A stretch of 42,978 nucleotides of DNA, taken from assembly GCF_021443865.1 (NCBI RefSeq), contig NZ_JABUTB010000006.1:1-42978 (forward strand), given 5' to 3'. A model generated the notes under the pieces. It saw nothing but the letters and a program-made list of their open reading frames with translations. It ran no database searches and was not told the DNA's origin. Both the position numbers and the translations under genes were made by a program. How positions within the stretch are numbered: position 1 is the stretch's first letter; each line of letters opens with the position of its first letter. The stretch is from Clostridium sp. (GTDB lineage: Bacteria; Bacillota; Clostridia; Clostridiales; Clostridiaceae). Shown here piece after piece: positions 17,242 to 25,252 of the stretch.

Positions 17242-18417
17242 ATGGCAATCTTCAGAGACAATACAGATAATCCATTGGAGCATGATAGATCTATAGAAGA
17301 TAGAAGAAGACATAGGCAATTAGTAGAAAAATCTATAAAAGAAAATTTAGGAGATATACTTTCAGAAGAAAGTATAATAGGTGAAAGTAAAAATAAGAAA
17401 TTTAAGATTCCAATTAGAGGAATAAAGGAATACCAATTTGTCTTTGGTAAAAATAATAAAGGTGTTGCAACAGGAACTGGACAAGAGAAGCGTGGAGATA
17501 AAATTGGTGATGGTGGAAAAAGTTCTGGGAATTCAGGTAATACAGGAGCAGGTAATTCTCCTGGGGAAGATGTATATGAAACAGAAATAACCTTAGAAGA
17601 ACTTATGGATTATATAGTAGAAGATTTAGAATTACCTAATTTAGATAGAAAAAAATATTCAGAGATAATAACAGAAAGTTCAGGTAGAAGGCGTGGATAC
17701 CAAAGATATGGAATAAATCCAAGACTTGCTAAGAAGAAGACTGTTATATCAAAGATTTCAAGAAAACAAGGTCAAAAAAGAGCATTACTTGAAGCAGGAG
17801 TAGATAGTAAAATAACTAGATTTCCATTTAAAGATGAAGATCTTAGGTATCATAGGATAAAAAAGAAACCTAAGAAGGAAAGTAATGCAGTAATGATTTT
17901 TATTATGGACGTTTCAGGCTCTATGGATAGTAGTAAAAAGTATATGGCAAGATCATTATTCTTTGTTTTATCAAGGTTTATAAAAAGAAAATATAATAAC
18001 ATTGCCTTTGAATTTATATCTCATACAACTGTAGCAAAAGTAGTAAATGAATTTGAATTTTTTCATAAGGCAGAATCAGGGGGAACTTATATTTCTAGTG
18101 GAATTAATGAAGCTTTAAAGCTAGTTAGAGAAAAATATCCACCAGAAATGTGGAATATTTACCCTGTTTATGCTAGTGATGGGGATAACTGGAGCGAAGA
18201 TAATGAAAGAGCTATGAAGTCTGTAAGAGAATTATGTGATATAAGTAATATGTTTGGATATGCTGAATTACTACCTTCTACTTATTCAACAACTATGTAT
18301 TATAGATTTAATAAGGAAATAACCTGTAAAAACTTTGTATCTGTAATAGTTAAAGAGAAAAAGGATTTATGGATAGCTTTAAAGGTAATGTTATCTAAGG
18401 AGCTAAAGGAGGAGTAA
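17242..18417 (+). CDS. yhbH: YhbH/YeaH family protein (DUF444) with VWA-like domain
   Basis: A 391-residue DUF444 protein. The N-terminal half is charged and poorly ordered ('[18 protein letters not shown]'). The C-terminal half is a von Willebrand A-like fold with a metal-binding motif '[10 protein letters not shown]' (about residues 220-229), and '[11 protein letters not shown]' further on. In the family it is encoded with PrkA and SpoVR in spore formers and is needed for efficient sporulation or stress responses. The molecular role is unknown, but the VWA fold suggests a scaffold for the PrkA ATPase, as in other MoxR/VWA-like pairs (inference). Its start is 4 nt after prkA, and spoVR begins 2 nt after its stop, so the three are surely co-transcribed. 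Confidence 0.92.
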   Translation: MAIFRDNTDNPLEHDRSIEDRRRHRQLVEKSIKENLGDILSEESIIGESKNKKFKIPIRGIKEYQFVFGKNNKGVATGTGQEKRGDKIGDGGKSSGNSGNTGAGNSPGEDVYETEITLEELMDYIVEDLELPNLDRKKYSEIITESSGRRRGYQRYGINPRLAKKKTVISKISRKQGQKRALLEAGVDSKITRFPFKDEDLRYHRIKKKPKKESNAVMIFIMDVSGSMDSSKKYMARSLFFVLSRFIKRKYNNIAFEFISHTTVAKVVNEFEFFHKAESGGTYISSGINEALKLVREKYPPEMWNIYPVYASDGDNWSEDNERAMKSVRELCDISNMFGYAELLPSTYSTTMYYRFNKEITCKNFVSVIVKEKKDLWIALKVMLSKELKEE

Positions 18418-18419
18418 AG

Positions 18420-19790
18420 ATGGAATACACTATTAGAACTTTAGAAGAGTGGAATGAAATAATTGAAGGTAAAGCAAGAGAGTTTGGTCTTAATTGTTAT
18501 CCTCAAGAATTTGAAATAATAGGTTTTAATGAAATGCTAGGATATGAAGCCTATTTGGGTATGCCTTCAAAATATCCTCACTGGAGCTATGGTAAGGCCT
18601 ATGATAAAAATAAAACTCTTTATTCATTAAATATGACAGGACTACCTTATGAAATGGTAATAAATTCAGATCCTTGTCTTGGATATTTAATGAAGGAAAA
18701 TACATTACTACTTCAAATCTTAACTATGGCTCATGTATATGGACATAATGACTTTTTTGCCAATAACAGACTTTTTATAGAAGGCACAAAGGCAAAATCA
18801 GTTTTAGAGATGTTTAAGCTAGATGCGGAAATAATAAGAGGCTATATTAATGACCCAAGTATAGGATATGAAAGAGTAGAAAAGGTACTAGATGCAGCTC
18901 ATGCAATAAGATATCAAATACCTAGAACCATTGGAATTAAGGAACTATCTGAAGAAGAAGTAAGAAATAGTATTATTTCAGATTATAATTCTAAAAAAGA
19001 AAATAAAGGTATCTTAGATGTATATGAAGAAGTTCCATTTCCAGATGTATCTAAGATTCCATTAGAACCTTCTGATGACTTATTAGGCTTTATTATAAAA
19101 TATGGCTCCTTAGAGGAATGGGGAAAGAATATATTAAAAATAGTAAAAAGAGAAACCCAGTATTTTTTACCTCAAATTGAAACTAAGATAATGAACGAAG
19201 GATGGGCAAGCTTTTGGCATTATAATATATTAAAATCCTTAGATTTAGATGAAGGACTTCATTTTGAATTTCTAAAAAGACATAATGATGTAGTTGCACC
19301 TATTTTAGGAGGACTAAATCCTTATTATATAGGTTTTAATATTTTTCAAGATATAGAAAGACGATATGGCAGAGAAAAGCTTTTTGAAGTTAGAAAAAAT
19401 GAAAGAGATAGTTCTTTTATTAGAAGATATTTAACAAAGGAGCTTTGTAAGGAACTTAATTTATTCCAATATGCTAAAAAGAGCTTTGATTATATGGTAA
19501 AAGAAGTACCTGATGAAGAGGGCTGGAGAGAAATTAGAAATTATTTAGCTGATACTTGTGGGGTAGCATCAATTCCATATATAAGAGTTATTAATTTTAA
19601 TAAACGAGATTTAAGTTTGACTTTAGAGCATAATTTTGATGGAAGAGAGCTAGAATTAACTTATGCTAAGGAAACCCTAAAGTATATACAAGATTTATGG
19701 GGACATAAGGTTATATTATTAACTAAGAGTAAAGATGAAAAGTCCTTAGAAATAGTTTGTAATGAAGATAGGAATATATATATTAATTAG
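18420..19790 (+). CDS. spoVR: SpoVR family sporulation protein
   Basis: A 456-residue SpoVR homolog. Family marks are 'YPQEFEIIGFNEML', 'YPHWSYGK', 'MAHVYGHNDFFANN', 'IMNEGWASFWHYNIL', 'FLKRHNDVVAPILGGLNPYYIGF', and a C-terminal 'LTLEHNFDGRELEL'. The conserved His/Glu residues (HVYGH, NEGWASFWH) resemble a metal site. In B. subtilis SpoVR is involved in spore cortex formation, but its reaction is not established. Start ATG follows AAGGAGGAG at 18407-18415 which overlaps the end of yhbH, so translation is probably coupled. I see no terminator before the rubrerythrin gene 71 nt on. Confidence 0.93.
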   Translation: MEYTIRTLEEWNEIIEGKAREFGLNCYPQEFEIIGFNEMLGYEAYLGMPSKYPHWSYGKAYDKNKTLYSLNMTGLPYEMVINSDPCLGYLMKENTLLLQILTMAHVYGHNDFFANNRLFIEGTKAKSVLEMFKLDAEIIRGYINDPSIGYERVEKVLDAAHAIRYQIPRTIGIKELSEEEVRNSIISDYNSKKENKGILDVYEEVPFPDVSKIPLEPSDDLLGFIIKYGSLEEWGKNILKIVKRETQYFLPQIETKIMNEGWASFWHYNILKSLDLDEGLHFEFLKRHNDVVAPILGGLNPYYIGFNIFQDIERRYGREKLFEVRKNERDSSFIRRYLTKELCKELNLFQYAKKSFDYMVKEVPDEEGWREIRNYLADTCGVASIPYIRVINFNKRDLSLTLEHNFDGRELELTYAKETLKYIQDLWGHKVILLTKSKDEKSLEIVCNEDRNIYIN

Positions 19791-19861
19791 AAGTTCTTTT
19801 ATTTCACAATTAGATAAACCATGCATAATCTATAATAGATATAAATTTACAGGAGAATATT

Positions 19862-20404
19862 ATGGATCTTAAAGGAAGTAAAACTGAACAAAATCTTTAT
19901 AGAACCTTTGCAGGTGAATCTAGAGCTAGAAGTAAATATAATTTATACGCTGAAAAGGCTAGAGTTGATGGATATCAATGGGTTGCAGAAATCTTTGATG
20001 AAACTGCACATAATGAATTAGCTCATGCAAGAGAAGTGCTTGGTAGATATTTAAACTTAATTGGATGTACCAAAAACAACTTATTAGACAGCGTTTTAGG
20101 TGAAACTAATGAAAATGAAAATGTATATAAAAAGTTCGAGGATGATGCTAGAGCAGAAGGATTTAATGATATAGCTGATTTCTATAAGGAACTTAGAGAA
20201 GTTGAAGAAGGTCATTCAATGAGATTTAAGGAACTGTATGATAAGATTGAAGATGGAACAATGTTTAAGGGGCCTAAGAATTCTTTATGGGTATGTATGA
20301 ATTGTGGATATATCCATGAAGGAGAAGAAGCACCATTAATTTGTCCATTATGTAAGTATCCAAGAGCATATTTTAAACCTTATTGTAAAGTTTCAAATGC
20401 TTAA
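19862..20404 (+). CDS. rbr: Rubrerythrin
   Basis: A 180-residue rubrerythrin: a ferritin-like four-helix domain with di-iron ligands in 'FAGESRARSKY', 'ETAHNELAHA', and 'EVEEGHSMRF', then a C-terminal rubredoxin-type centre 'CMNCGY' and 'CPLCKYP'. It reduces hydrogen peroxide in anaerobes using electrons passed through the FeS4 centre, in the cytoplasm. A TATAAT at 19831-19836 could be its promoter, though the -35 is poor. Ribosome site is CAGGAG. Two unrecognised genes follow immediately (12 nt and about 20 nt gaps), so they probably share its transcript. Confidence 0.93.
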   Translation: MDLKGSKTEQNLYRTFAGESRARSKYNLYAEKARVDGYQWVAEIFDETAHNELAHAREVLGRYLNLIGCTKNNLLDSVLGETNENENVYKKFEDDARAEGFNDIADFYKELREVEEGHSMRFKELYDKIEDGTMFKGPKNSLWVCMNCGYIHEGEEAPLICPLCKYPRAYFKPYCKVSNA

Positions 20405-20415
20405 GGAGGTAGCTT

Positions 20416-21129
20416 ATGTTTATTTCAATACCAAGGGATTTTTTTGTTCCCGTAGTCTTTAGTGATGATTTTAGGTATAACAGTGAAAATGATTGTATGG
20501 AATATGATACAGATTTAAGTAATTCAAAGTATAATATTAACAGAAGAATGTTAATGGATTTAAATTCAGAAGGAAATTCAAGAGAAGATTCTGGCTTTAT
20601 TGCAGAGGAGATGGAAAATTTAATTAACATAAATGATAAAAAAATAGAGGAACAAACATCAAATTATTCAAAGAGCTTTATGAAATTTATAGAAGAACTT
20701 AAAGAGGAAGGTTGCTTAGATAAAAATGGAGTTAATATTAAGACATTAGTTAATTATTATGCTAAAAGCTTTAGGGAGCTTTATAATAGTTATAAAGATT
20801 TAATATCTAATGTAACAATGCCTATTTCCTCATCTGATGAAGATCAAATTATAGATGAATATATAGGTAAACTTGAGGATATATATAATAAAAACTTAAA
20901 AGAACTTAATTGTAAAAATTTAAATTATGATTATATAGAGCCTACTTTAAATGAAATATTTGATAATGCAAGGGAAATTTTAAAAGAAGAAATAAGAAAT
21001 ATAAATTGTGACCTTGTAAATATAAGAAGTGTTTGTAACAAACCAGAAGTAATAAGAAATGAATTTAATAAGAATGAAAATATATATAATAAACTTGATG
21101 ATGAGTTTGTTATGGAAATGCAAAAATAG
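20416..21129 (+). CDS. Hypothetical protein in the rubrerythrin transcript
   Basis: A 237-residue, mostly helical, acidic protein that I do not recognise. It starts 'MFISIPRDFFVPVVF', a short hydrophobic stretch, followed by a long polar region with likely helices at about residues 65-100 and 105-130 and at about 140-200. It has no signal peptide, clear membrane helix or motif. Four cysteines are scattered and form no metal-binding pair. The AAGGAGGTAG site is perfect and the gene starts 12 nt after rubrerythrin, so it is certainly translated. The next gene begins about 20 nt after its stop, suggesting the two proteins act together. Confidence 0.6.
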   Translation: MFISIPRDFFVPVVFSDDFRYNSENDCMEYDTDLSNSKYNINRRMLMDLNSEGNSREDSGFIAEEMENLININDKKIEEQTSNYSKSFMKFIEELKEEGCLDKNGVNIKTLVNYYAKSFRELYNSYKDLISNVTMPISSSDEDQIIDEYIGKLEDIYNKNLKELNCKNLNYDYIEPTLNEIFDNAREILKEEIRNINCDLVNIRSVCNKPEVIRNEFNKNENIYNKLDDEFVMEMQK

Positions 21130-21150
21130 GTAAATAAGCAGGTGAATTTA

Positions 21151-21516
21151 TTGTCTTATAGAGGCATAATAAACAGTCAATATACTGATGTTAGTAATCT
21201 TACTAGCTTATTAAGTACTTTAGTTAATTCCTATAGATTATTAATAGGAGGTGCTTACGAACTTAATAATATATCTGAAGCTAAAAAAAGTGATGTTAAA
21301 GAAGCTGTTAAAAGAGCTGATAACTTAGGAGAAATAATAGATGAAATAATAAAGACTTTAGATGAATGTAATACATCCTATATTAAGTATTGTAAAATAA
21401 AGAAAAGCTTTATAGATGATAAAGTTATTAAGGATAATATATTAACAGAAATTAATAATGAGATAGAATTTCAAAATTCTTCATCAAGGGAAGATGATGA
21501 GGATGATGAATTTTAA
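21151..21516 (+). CDS. Hypothetical small helical protein
   Basis: A 121-residue protein that I do not recognise. It is predicted helical by composition ('LTSLLSTLVNSYRLLIGGAYELNN', 'VKRADNLGEIIDEIIKTLDECN') with a very acidic C-terminus of D/E runs. I choose the TTG at 21151: AGGTGA at 21140-21145 is a good ribosome site at 5 nt spacing, whereas the GTG at 21142 lies inside that site. It ends just before a bidirectional terminator. Together with the preceding gene it forms a pair behind rubrerythrin. No function can be proposed. Confidence 0.6.
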   Translation: MSYRGIINSQYTDVSNLTSLLSTLVNSYRLLIGGAYELNNISEAKKSDVKEAVKRADNLGEIIDEIIKTLDECNTSYIKYCKIKKSFIDDKVIKDNILTEINNEIEFQNSSSREDDEDDEF

Positions 21517-21543
21517 TTATTTAGAATTAAATGCTTATAATTT

Positions 21544-21577
21544 AAATAGGAGCTGTTTTACAGCTCCTATTTTTATA
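21544..21577. terminator. Bidirectional terminator between convergent genes
   Basis: AAATAGGAGCTG (21544-21555) pairs perfectly with CAGCTCCTATTT (21561-21572) around a TTTTA loop, followed by T-rich sequence. On the opposite strand the A-rich left side gives the U-tract for pssA. Its core GGAGCTG..CAGCTCC matches that of the hairpin at 15144-15198. Confidence 0.88.
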
Positions 21578-21587
21578 TAAATAAATA

Positions 21588-22109
21588 TTATACTTTCTTT
21601 AGTTTAAAAGTGCTTACCATAAGATAAGAACCTAATATTAATAAAACTATTGGAATTAATGGGCTAACTGCACGGTTAAGTGTAAAAAATGCAAATATAG
21701 CAATAAAACTTCCAGTAATAGTTATAGGTACTCCAGTAAATACCCCATCAAAAGTGGAAGTATTATATCTAGCTAATCTGTAAGCTCCACAAATAGGGAA
21801 GGATAGTAACACTATTGTACCGATTAGTCCTGATGGACCTACATTTCTTAATTGATACATTAAAAACATTAATATAGATGGTGCAACACCAAAGGAAACA
21901 AGGTCTGCAAGGGAATCTAACTCCTTACCTAGTTCACTAGAAACATTTAACCATCTAGCTATTCTGCCATCATATCTATCTACAAGTGCTGCTATTAATA
22001 TAAAAAAGCTAGCAAATAAATAATTTTCTTGGAAAGTGTATAAAATAGATATTATGCCACATGATAAATTAATAAATGTAAAAATATTAGGAATACAACT
22101 TTTTCTCAT
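21588..22109 (-). CDS. pssA: CDP-diacylglycerol--serine O-phosphatidyltransferase
   Basis: A 173-residue integral membrane enzyme of the CDP-alcohol phosphatidyltransferase family. It makes phosphatidylserine from CDP-diacylglycerol and serine, the precursor of phosphatidylethanolamine. The catalytic motif D-G-x2-A-R-x8-G-x3-D-x3-D is complete: 'DGRIAR', then 'GKELDSLAD'. The N-terminus 'CIPNIFTFINLSCGIISI' is typical of the Gram-positive short PssA type. Five or six hydrophobic segments are visible. The start follows AGGAGTGAT on the minus strand. It is divergent from the lipid kinase gene at 22356, and both act on phospholipid intermediates. Confidence 0.9.
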   Translation of the reverse strand: MRKSCIPNIFTFINLSCGIISILYTFQENYLFASFFILIAALVDRYDGRIARWLNVSSELGKELDSLADLVSFGVAPSILMFLMYQLRNVGPSGLIGTIVLLSFPICGAYRLARYNTSTFDGVFTGVPITITGSFIAIFAFFTLNRAVSPLIPIVLLILGSYLMVSTFKLKKV

Positions 22110-22171
22110 ATAATCACTCCTGATTTTAAGGCTACTTGAAATTTTTGCCTTAATCTTATTATCAATGCAAT

Positions 22172-22177
22172 ATTATA
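22172..22177 (-). promoter_or_regulatory. Possible extended -10 promoter for pssA
   Basis: Read on the minus strand this is TATAAT preceded by TGA, an extended -10 of the TGN type, about 63 nt upstream of the pssA start. The -35 region is weak. Prediction by eye only. Confidence 0.4.
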
Positions 22178-22355
22178 TCATAAATTTCACGAAAAGATAA
22201 GCTAATAAAAGATTTAAAAAATTATTAATATAAAATTAAGATTTGTGGCTAATAAATAATTTGATTTATATGAAAATTATAGTAGTATAGTAATATATTA
22301 TATTGTAAGAAATTTTTATAAATGCAGTTGTTTTTATAAAATAAGGAGGGGTAAA

Positions 22356-23240
22356 GTGAAAAAGGTTAAATTTATCTATAACCCATATTCTGGAGAGAAC
22401 GTAATATTAGATCATCTAGATAGTGTAATAAAAATTCATCAGGAAGCAGGATACACTATTGTCCCCTACAGAATAGATAAGGAAATGGATGTAATTAATG
22501 CTTTTAATGACTTTAGAGACACAAATTATTACTATGTTTTAATTGCTGGTGGAGATGGGACTATAGATAATGTGGTTAATGCTATGACTAAGGCAGGAGT
22601 ATCTGTTCCAATAGGTATATTGCCAGTTGGTACTGCTAATGATTTTGGAAAATTCTTAGGAATGCCATCAGATATAAGTAAAGCATGTAGACAAATTTTA
22701 TCTTCAGAGGTTACTTCTGTAGATTTAGGAAGTATTAATGATAAGTATTTTGTTAATGTAGCAAGTACTGGATTATTTACTGATGTTTCTCAAAAAACAG
22801 ATGTTAATTTAAAAAATACTATAGGAAAGTTAGCTTATTATTTAAAAGGATTAGAGGAATTACCTAACTTTAGAAAGCTTGAAATAAAAATTAAATCCGA
22901 AGAAATGGAGTATGAAGGCAATATGTACTTTATGCTTGTATTCAATGGACAAACGGCAGGTAATTTTAAACTTGCAACTAGAGCAAATGCTTCTGATGGA
23001 TTATTAGATGTTATTATTTTTAAGGCTATTCCTATTATTGAACTTATACCATTATTTGTGAAGGTATTAAAGGGTGAGCATTTAGACTCTGATCATGTAA
23101 TTTACTTTAAAACTAATAATATATATATTGAATCACATGAGGATATAGTAACTGATATAGACGGTGAAAAGGGACCGGATTTTCCTCTTAACATAAAATG
23201 TATAAAAGGTGGACTTAAAGTATTAGGTGTGAAACAGTAA
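22356..23240 (+). CDS. YegS/BmrU-type lipid kinase (diacylglycerol kinase family)
   Basis: A 294-residue member of the diacylglycerol kinase catalytic family. The nucleotide motif 'GGDGTIDNVVNAM' is at about residues 66-78 and 'LPVGTANDFGKFLG' at about 90-103. The C-terminal half has the expected beta-sandwich with 'SDGLLDVIIFK' and 'TDIDGEKGPDFPL'. Such enzymes phosphorylate diacylglycerol or related lipids to recycle them into phospholipid synthesis. The exact substrate (DgkB-like or YegS-like) cannot be read from the sequence. GTG start with AAGGAGGGG 6 nt upstream. Divergent from pssA, and followed by its own terminator. Confidence 0.87.
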   Translation: MKKVKFIYNPYSGENVILDHLDSVIKIHQEAGYTIVPYRIDKEMDVINAFNDFRDTNYYYVLIAGGDGTIDNVVNAMTKAGVSVPIGILPVGTANDFGKFLGMPSDISKACRQILSSEVTSVDLGSINDKYFVNVASTGLFTDVSQKTDVNLKNTIGKLAYYLKGLEELPNFRKLEIKIKSEEMEYEGNMYFMLVFNGQTAGNFKLATRANASDGLLDVIIFKAIPIIELIPLFVKVLKGEHLDSDHVIYFKTNNIYIESHEDIVTDIDGEKGPDFPLNIKCIKGGLKVLGVKQ

Positions 23241-23265
23241 GTTAAAATAAATATGAATTTAATTT

Positions 23266-23290
23266 AAAGCTACTTAGGTAGCTTTTTTAT
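23266..23290 (+). terminator. Intrinsic terminator after the lipid kinase gene
   Basis: AAAGCTAC at 23266-23273 pairs with GTAGCTTT at 23278-23285 around TTAG, followed by a T-tract. Confidence 0.82.
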
Positions 23291-23477
23291 TTTTTAGGAA
23301 TTTATAAAAATATTATTCTGTGAATAAATTTTTATAAATTCCTTTCCTTCAGTATATTCTTTTTATTTATTTTTTTATTTATAAGTTGCCTTTTTGCTTA
23401 ATTTTAATATAATATAATATTGAAGAGAATGTATATTAATTTAGAAAATATAAAGTTTAAATAAGGAGTGAATTTAA

Positions 23478-23558
23478 ATGGAGGGTGTCCCTCAGAGTAG
23501 TGATTTAATAAAATTGAATATTAGATTTTTAGAGGAGATAAGCTTCATTATAAATTAA
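23478..23558 (+). CDS. 26-codon upstream ORF (candidate leader peptide)
   Basis: An ATG at 23478 preceded by AAGGAGTG at 23463-23470 opens a 26-codon frame (Met-Glu-Gly-Val-Pro-Gln-Ser-Ser..., ending Ile-Ile-Asn) with a TAA at 23556-23558. Its ribosome site is as good as that of any gene here. The frame runs through 23526-23537, one arm of a 12-bp hairpin whose partner strand can instead cover the ribosome site of the downstream PRC/MgtE_N/CBS gene. This suggests a translated regulatory leader rather than a functional protein. I do not recognise the peptide. It is too short to score as coding by composition. Confidence 0.5.
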   Translation: MEGVPQSSDLIKLNIRFLEEISFIIN

Positions 23559-23593
23559 CATTCTTAAAGACCTCCTCTAAAAAATTGAGGAGG
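23526..23593 (+). promoter_or_regulatory. Candidate translational switch covering the ribosome site at 23587-23593
   Basis: CCTCCTC at 23571-23577 is an exact complement of the ribosome site GAGGAGG at 23587-23593 (9-nt loop). It can alternatively pair within a 12-bp stem, TTTTTAGAGGAG (23526-23537) with CTCCTCTAAAAA (23572-23583). The two structures are mutually exclusive: one hides, the other frees, the ribosome site of the downstream gene. The upstream arm lies inside the 26-codon leader ORF. A further small hairpin (GAGGG/CCCTC, 23481-23493) sits in the ORF's beginning. Confidence 0.55.
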
Positions 23594-23599
23594 AAAGAC

Positions 23600-24868
23600 A
23601 TGAAGAATATGAAAAAGCTATCAGTATTTTTATATACAAATATTCTTGGAAGAAAGATTTACGACGAATTTGATGAAAGTATTGGCGAACTTAAGGATAT
23701 TTATGTAACTACTGAAGATGGCTATCCTAGAGTAATTGGCTATAAAGTAAAACGTGATGGCTCTACTTTTCATTATGAGTTCAGAACTATTAGCTTTTAT
23801 CAACAAGATGGTAATAGGATAAAGATAGTTACAAGAGGAAGTAAGGAAATACTACCAAGGACTTATTCCTATCTTTTATCTGAAAATTTATTAGATAAAA
23901 AAATAGTTGATATTAATGGAAAGCAAGTAGTAAGAGTTGATGATTTAAGAATAGCTGAAATTGCAGGAGAGTACAGGGTTATTGCAGTAGAAACAGGACC
24001 TTTAGCAAGATTTAGAAGATTAAATTGTGCAAAGCTTGGTGGATTTATCTATAAGCTATTAAGGAAGGAATATGATGATAGAGTTTTAATGTGGGATGAT
24101 GTTGAGTCTTTAGAAATGGTAAATAATAATTTACAAATTTCAGTTCCATATAAGAAACTTTCAACACTGCATCCAGCTGATTTAGCAGATATACTAGAAA
24201 ACTTAGATGCAAGTTCAAGAAAGCAAGTATTTGAATCCTTAGATGAAGATTTAGCAGCTGATACATTAGAGGAAATAGAACCAGAATATAAGGGTAGTAT
24301 AATAAAGGAATTAAGTGAAACTAAGGCAGCAGAACTTTTGGAAATAATGTCTAATGATGAAATTGCAGACATATTAGATGAATTAGACGATGAAGAAAGA
24401 GAAAAAATTCTTGTTAATTTAGAAAAAGAAGATGCTGATGAAGTTAAAGAAATATTAGAATATGAAGATGAAGCTGTAGGAAGTATAATGAGCACAGACT
24501 TTATTTCATTTAATTTAGATATAACTGTTGGAGAAATAATAGATATATTAAGAGAAATGGAAGAACTAGAAGAAGATGAACTTTATAGAATTTATATAAC
24601 TGATGAAGAAGATATAGTTATTGGATCTATTACACCAGCAGATTTAATTTTAAATAAACCAAATGTTAAAGTTAAGGATATAATGACAGAGGATATAGAT
24701 GTGATAAGAAATGATGTTGATATCAGTGAAGCTATAGAACTTATAGCAAAATATGATTTATTAACAATTCCAGTTATTGATGAGGAAAATAAGCTAATTG
24801 GAGCGGTAAATACTCATGATATAATAGATGAAATCTTGTATCCAGTATGGAAGAAAAAAATAAGATAA
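23600..24868 (+). CDS. PRC-barrel / MgtE_N / CBS-domain protein without membrane helices
   Basis: A 422-residue soluble protein. Two PRC-barrel-like segments ('LGRKIYDEFDESIGELKDIYV' and 'LLDKKIVDINGKQVVRVDDL') occupy about residues 1-150. An MgtE N-terminal helical superhelix follows at about 180-285 (repeated 'LHPADLADILENLD', 'DEIADILDELDDEE'), then two CBS domains at about 290-410 ('AVGSIMSTDFI', 'VKDIMTEDIDVI', 'LTIPVIDEENKLIGAV'). This is the Mg2+- and nucleotide-sensing half of MgtE, but the five-helix channel part is missing. I start it at ATG 23600, with GAGGAGG 6 nt upstream, and not at the TTG inside that site. In other clostridia similar proteins sit next to an Nramp-type transporter. 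Here the next gene is cysK, so the partner is not visible. Confidence 0.82.
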   Translation: MKNMKKLSVFLYTNILGRKIYDEFDESIGELKDIYVTTEDGYPRVIGYKVKRDGSTFHYEFRTISFYQQDGNRIKIVTRGSKEILPRTYSYLLSENLLDKKIVDINGKQVVRVDDLRIAEIAGEYRVIAVETGPLARFRRLNCAKLGGFIYKLLRKEYDDRVLMWDDVESLEMVNNNLQISVPYKKLSTLHPADLADILENLDASSRKQVFESLDEDLAADTLEEIEPEYKGSIIKELSETKAAELLEIMSNDEIADILDELDDEEREKILVNLEKEDADEVKEILEYEDEAVGSIMSTDFISFNLDITVGEIIDILREMEELEEDELYRIYITDEEDIVIGSITPADLILNKPNVKVKDIMTEDIDVIRNDVDISEAIELIAKYDLLTIPVIDEENKLIGAVNTHDIIDEILYPVWKKKIR

Positions 24869-24886
24869 ATGTCAATATTGACATTT
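24867..24886 (+). promoter_or_regulatory. 20-bp perfect palindrome overlapping the cysK -35 box
   Basis: AAATGTCAATATTGACATTT is an exact 20-bp palindrome that starts at the stop codon of the preceding gene and contains the TTGACA -35 box (24878-24883). The position is ideal for a dimeric repressor of the cysK-cysE operon. Regulator unknown. Confidence 0.6.
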
Positions 24887-24905
24887 GTAATTTTAGTCAT
24901 ATAAT
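24878..24905 (+). promoter_or_regulatory. Sigma-A-type promoter of the cysK-cysE operon
   Basis: Consensus -35 TTGACA (24878-24883) and -10 TATAAT (24900-24905) with a 16-bp spacer, starting the transcript about 30 nt upstream of the T-box leader. Confidence 0.75.
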
Positions 24906-24939
24906 ATAAAATATAAAACTTAGTAAATTACTCGGAATT

Positions 24940-25190
24940 AAAAACTGTGAAAAAGAAAAGTAGTATAAAGGAAGGTTACAGAGAGAAAAGATAGATGAGA
25001 ACTTTTCACCTATAATTTATATGAAGTGCGCTTTGGAGTTGAAGTTTGAAATAATAGTAGGACTTTCCGGTATCATCCGTTATAATGAAATGCAAGTTGC
25101 ATTAAGAGTGAGATTAATTTTTAATCTAATTAGAGTGGAACCACGGAGTTTACTTCGTCTCTAGAAGGCTTAGAGACGAAGTTTTTTTGT
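24940..25190 (+). promoter_or_regulatory. T-box riboswitch, probably tRNA-Cys specific, upstream of cysK
   Basis: A T-box leader of typical length. The diagnostic T-box 'AGAGTGGAACCACGG' at 25132-25146 lies just upstream of an intrinsic terminator. Stem I shows the AGAGA-type start (about 24980-24990), and the most plausible specifier is TGC at 25027-25029 followed by 'GCTTTGGAG', a Cys codon that fits the downstream cysK-cysE. Uncharged tRNA-Cys should stabilise the antiterminator. The specifier was assigned from position and context, not from folding. Confidence 0.88.
25152..25188 (+). terminator. T-box-controlled terminator
   Basis: ACTTCGTCTCTA (25152-25163) pairs perfectly with TAGAGACGAAGT (25171-25182) over 12 bp, then TTTTTT. 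It competes with the antiterminator that uses the T-box sequence just upstream. Confidence 0.9.
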
Positions 25191-25252
25191 GTACTTTTAA
25201 TTTAAACTAATATATGAAGAGTAATTTATTTAATTAGTATATTGGAGGAAAT

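Noticed and set aside
23463..23600. Known riboswitch (M-box, yybP-ykoY Mn2+, NiCo) before the MgtE_N/CBS gene
   Set aside because: I could not find the conserved sequence elements of any of these classes; the leader looks instead like an upstream ORF plus ribosome-site pairing.
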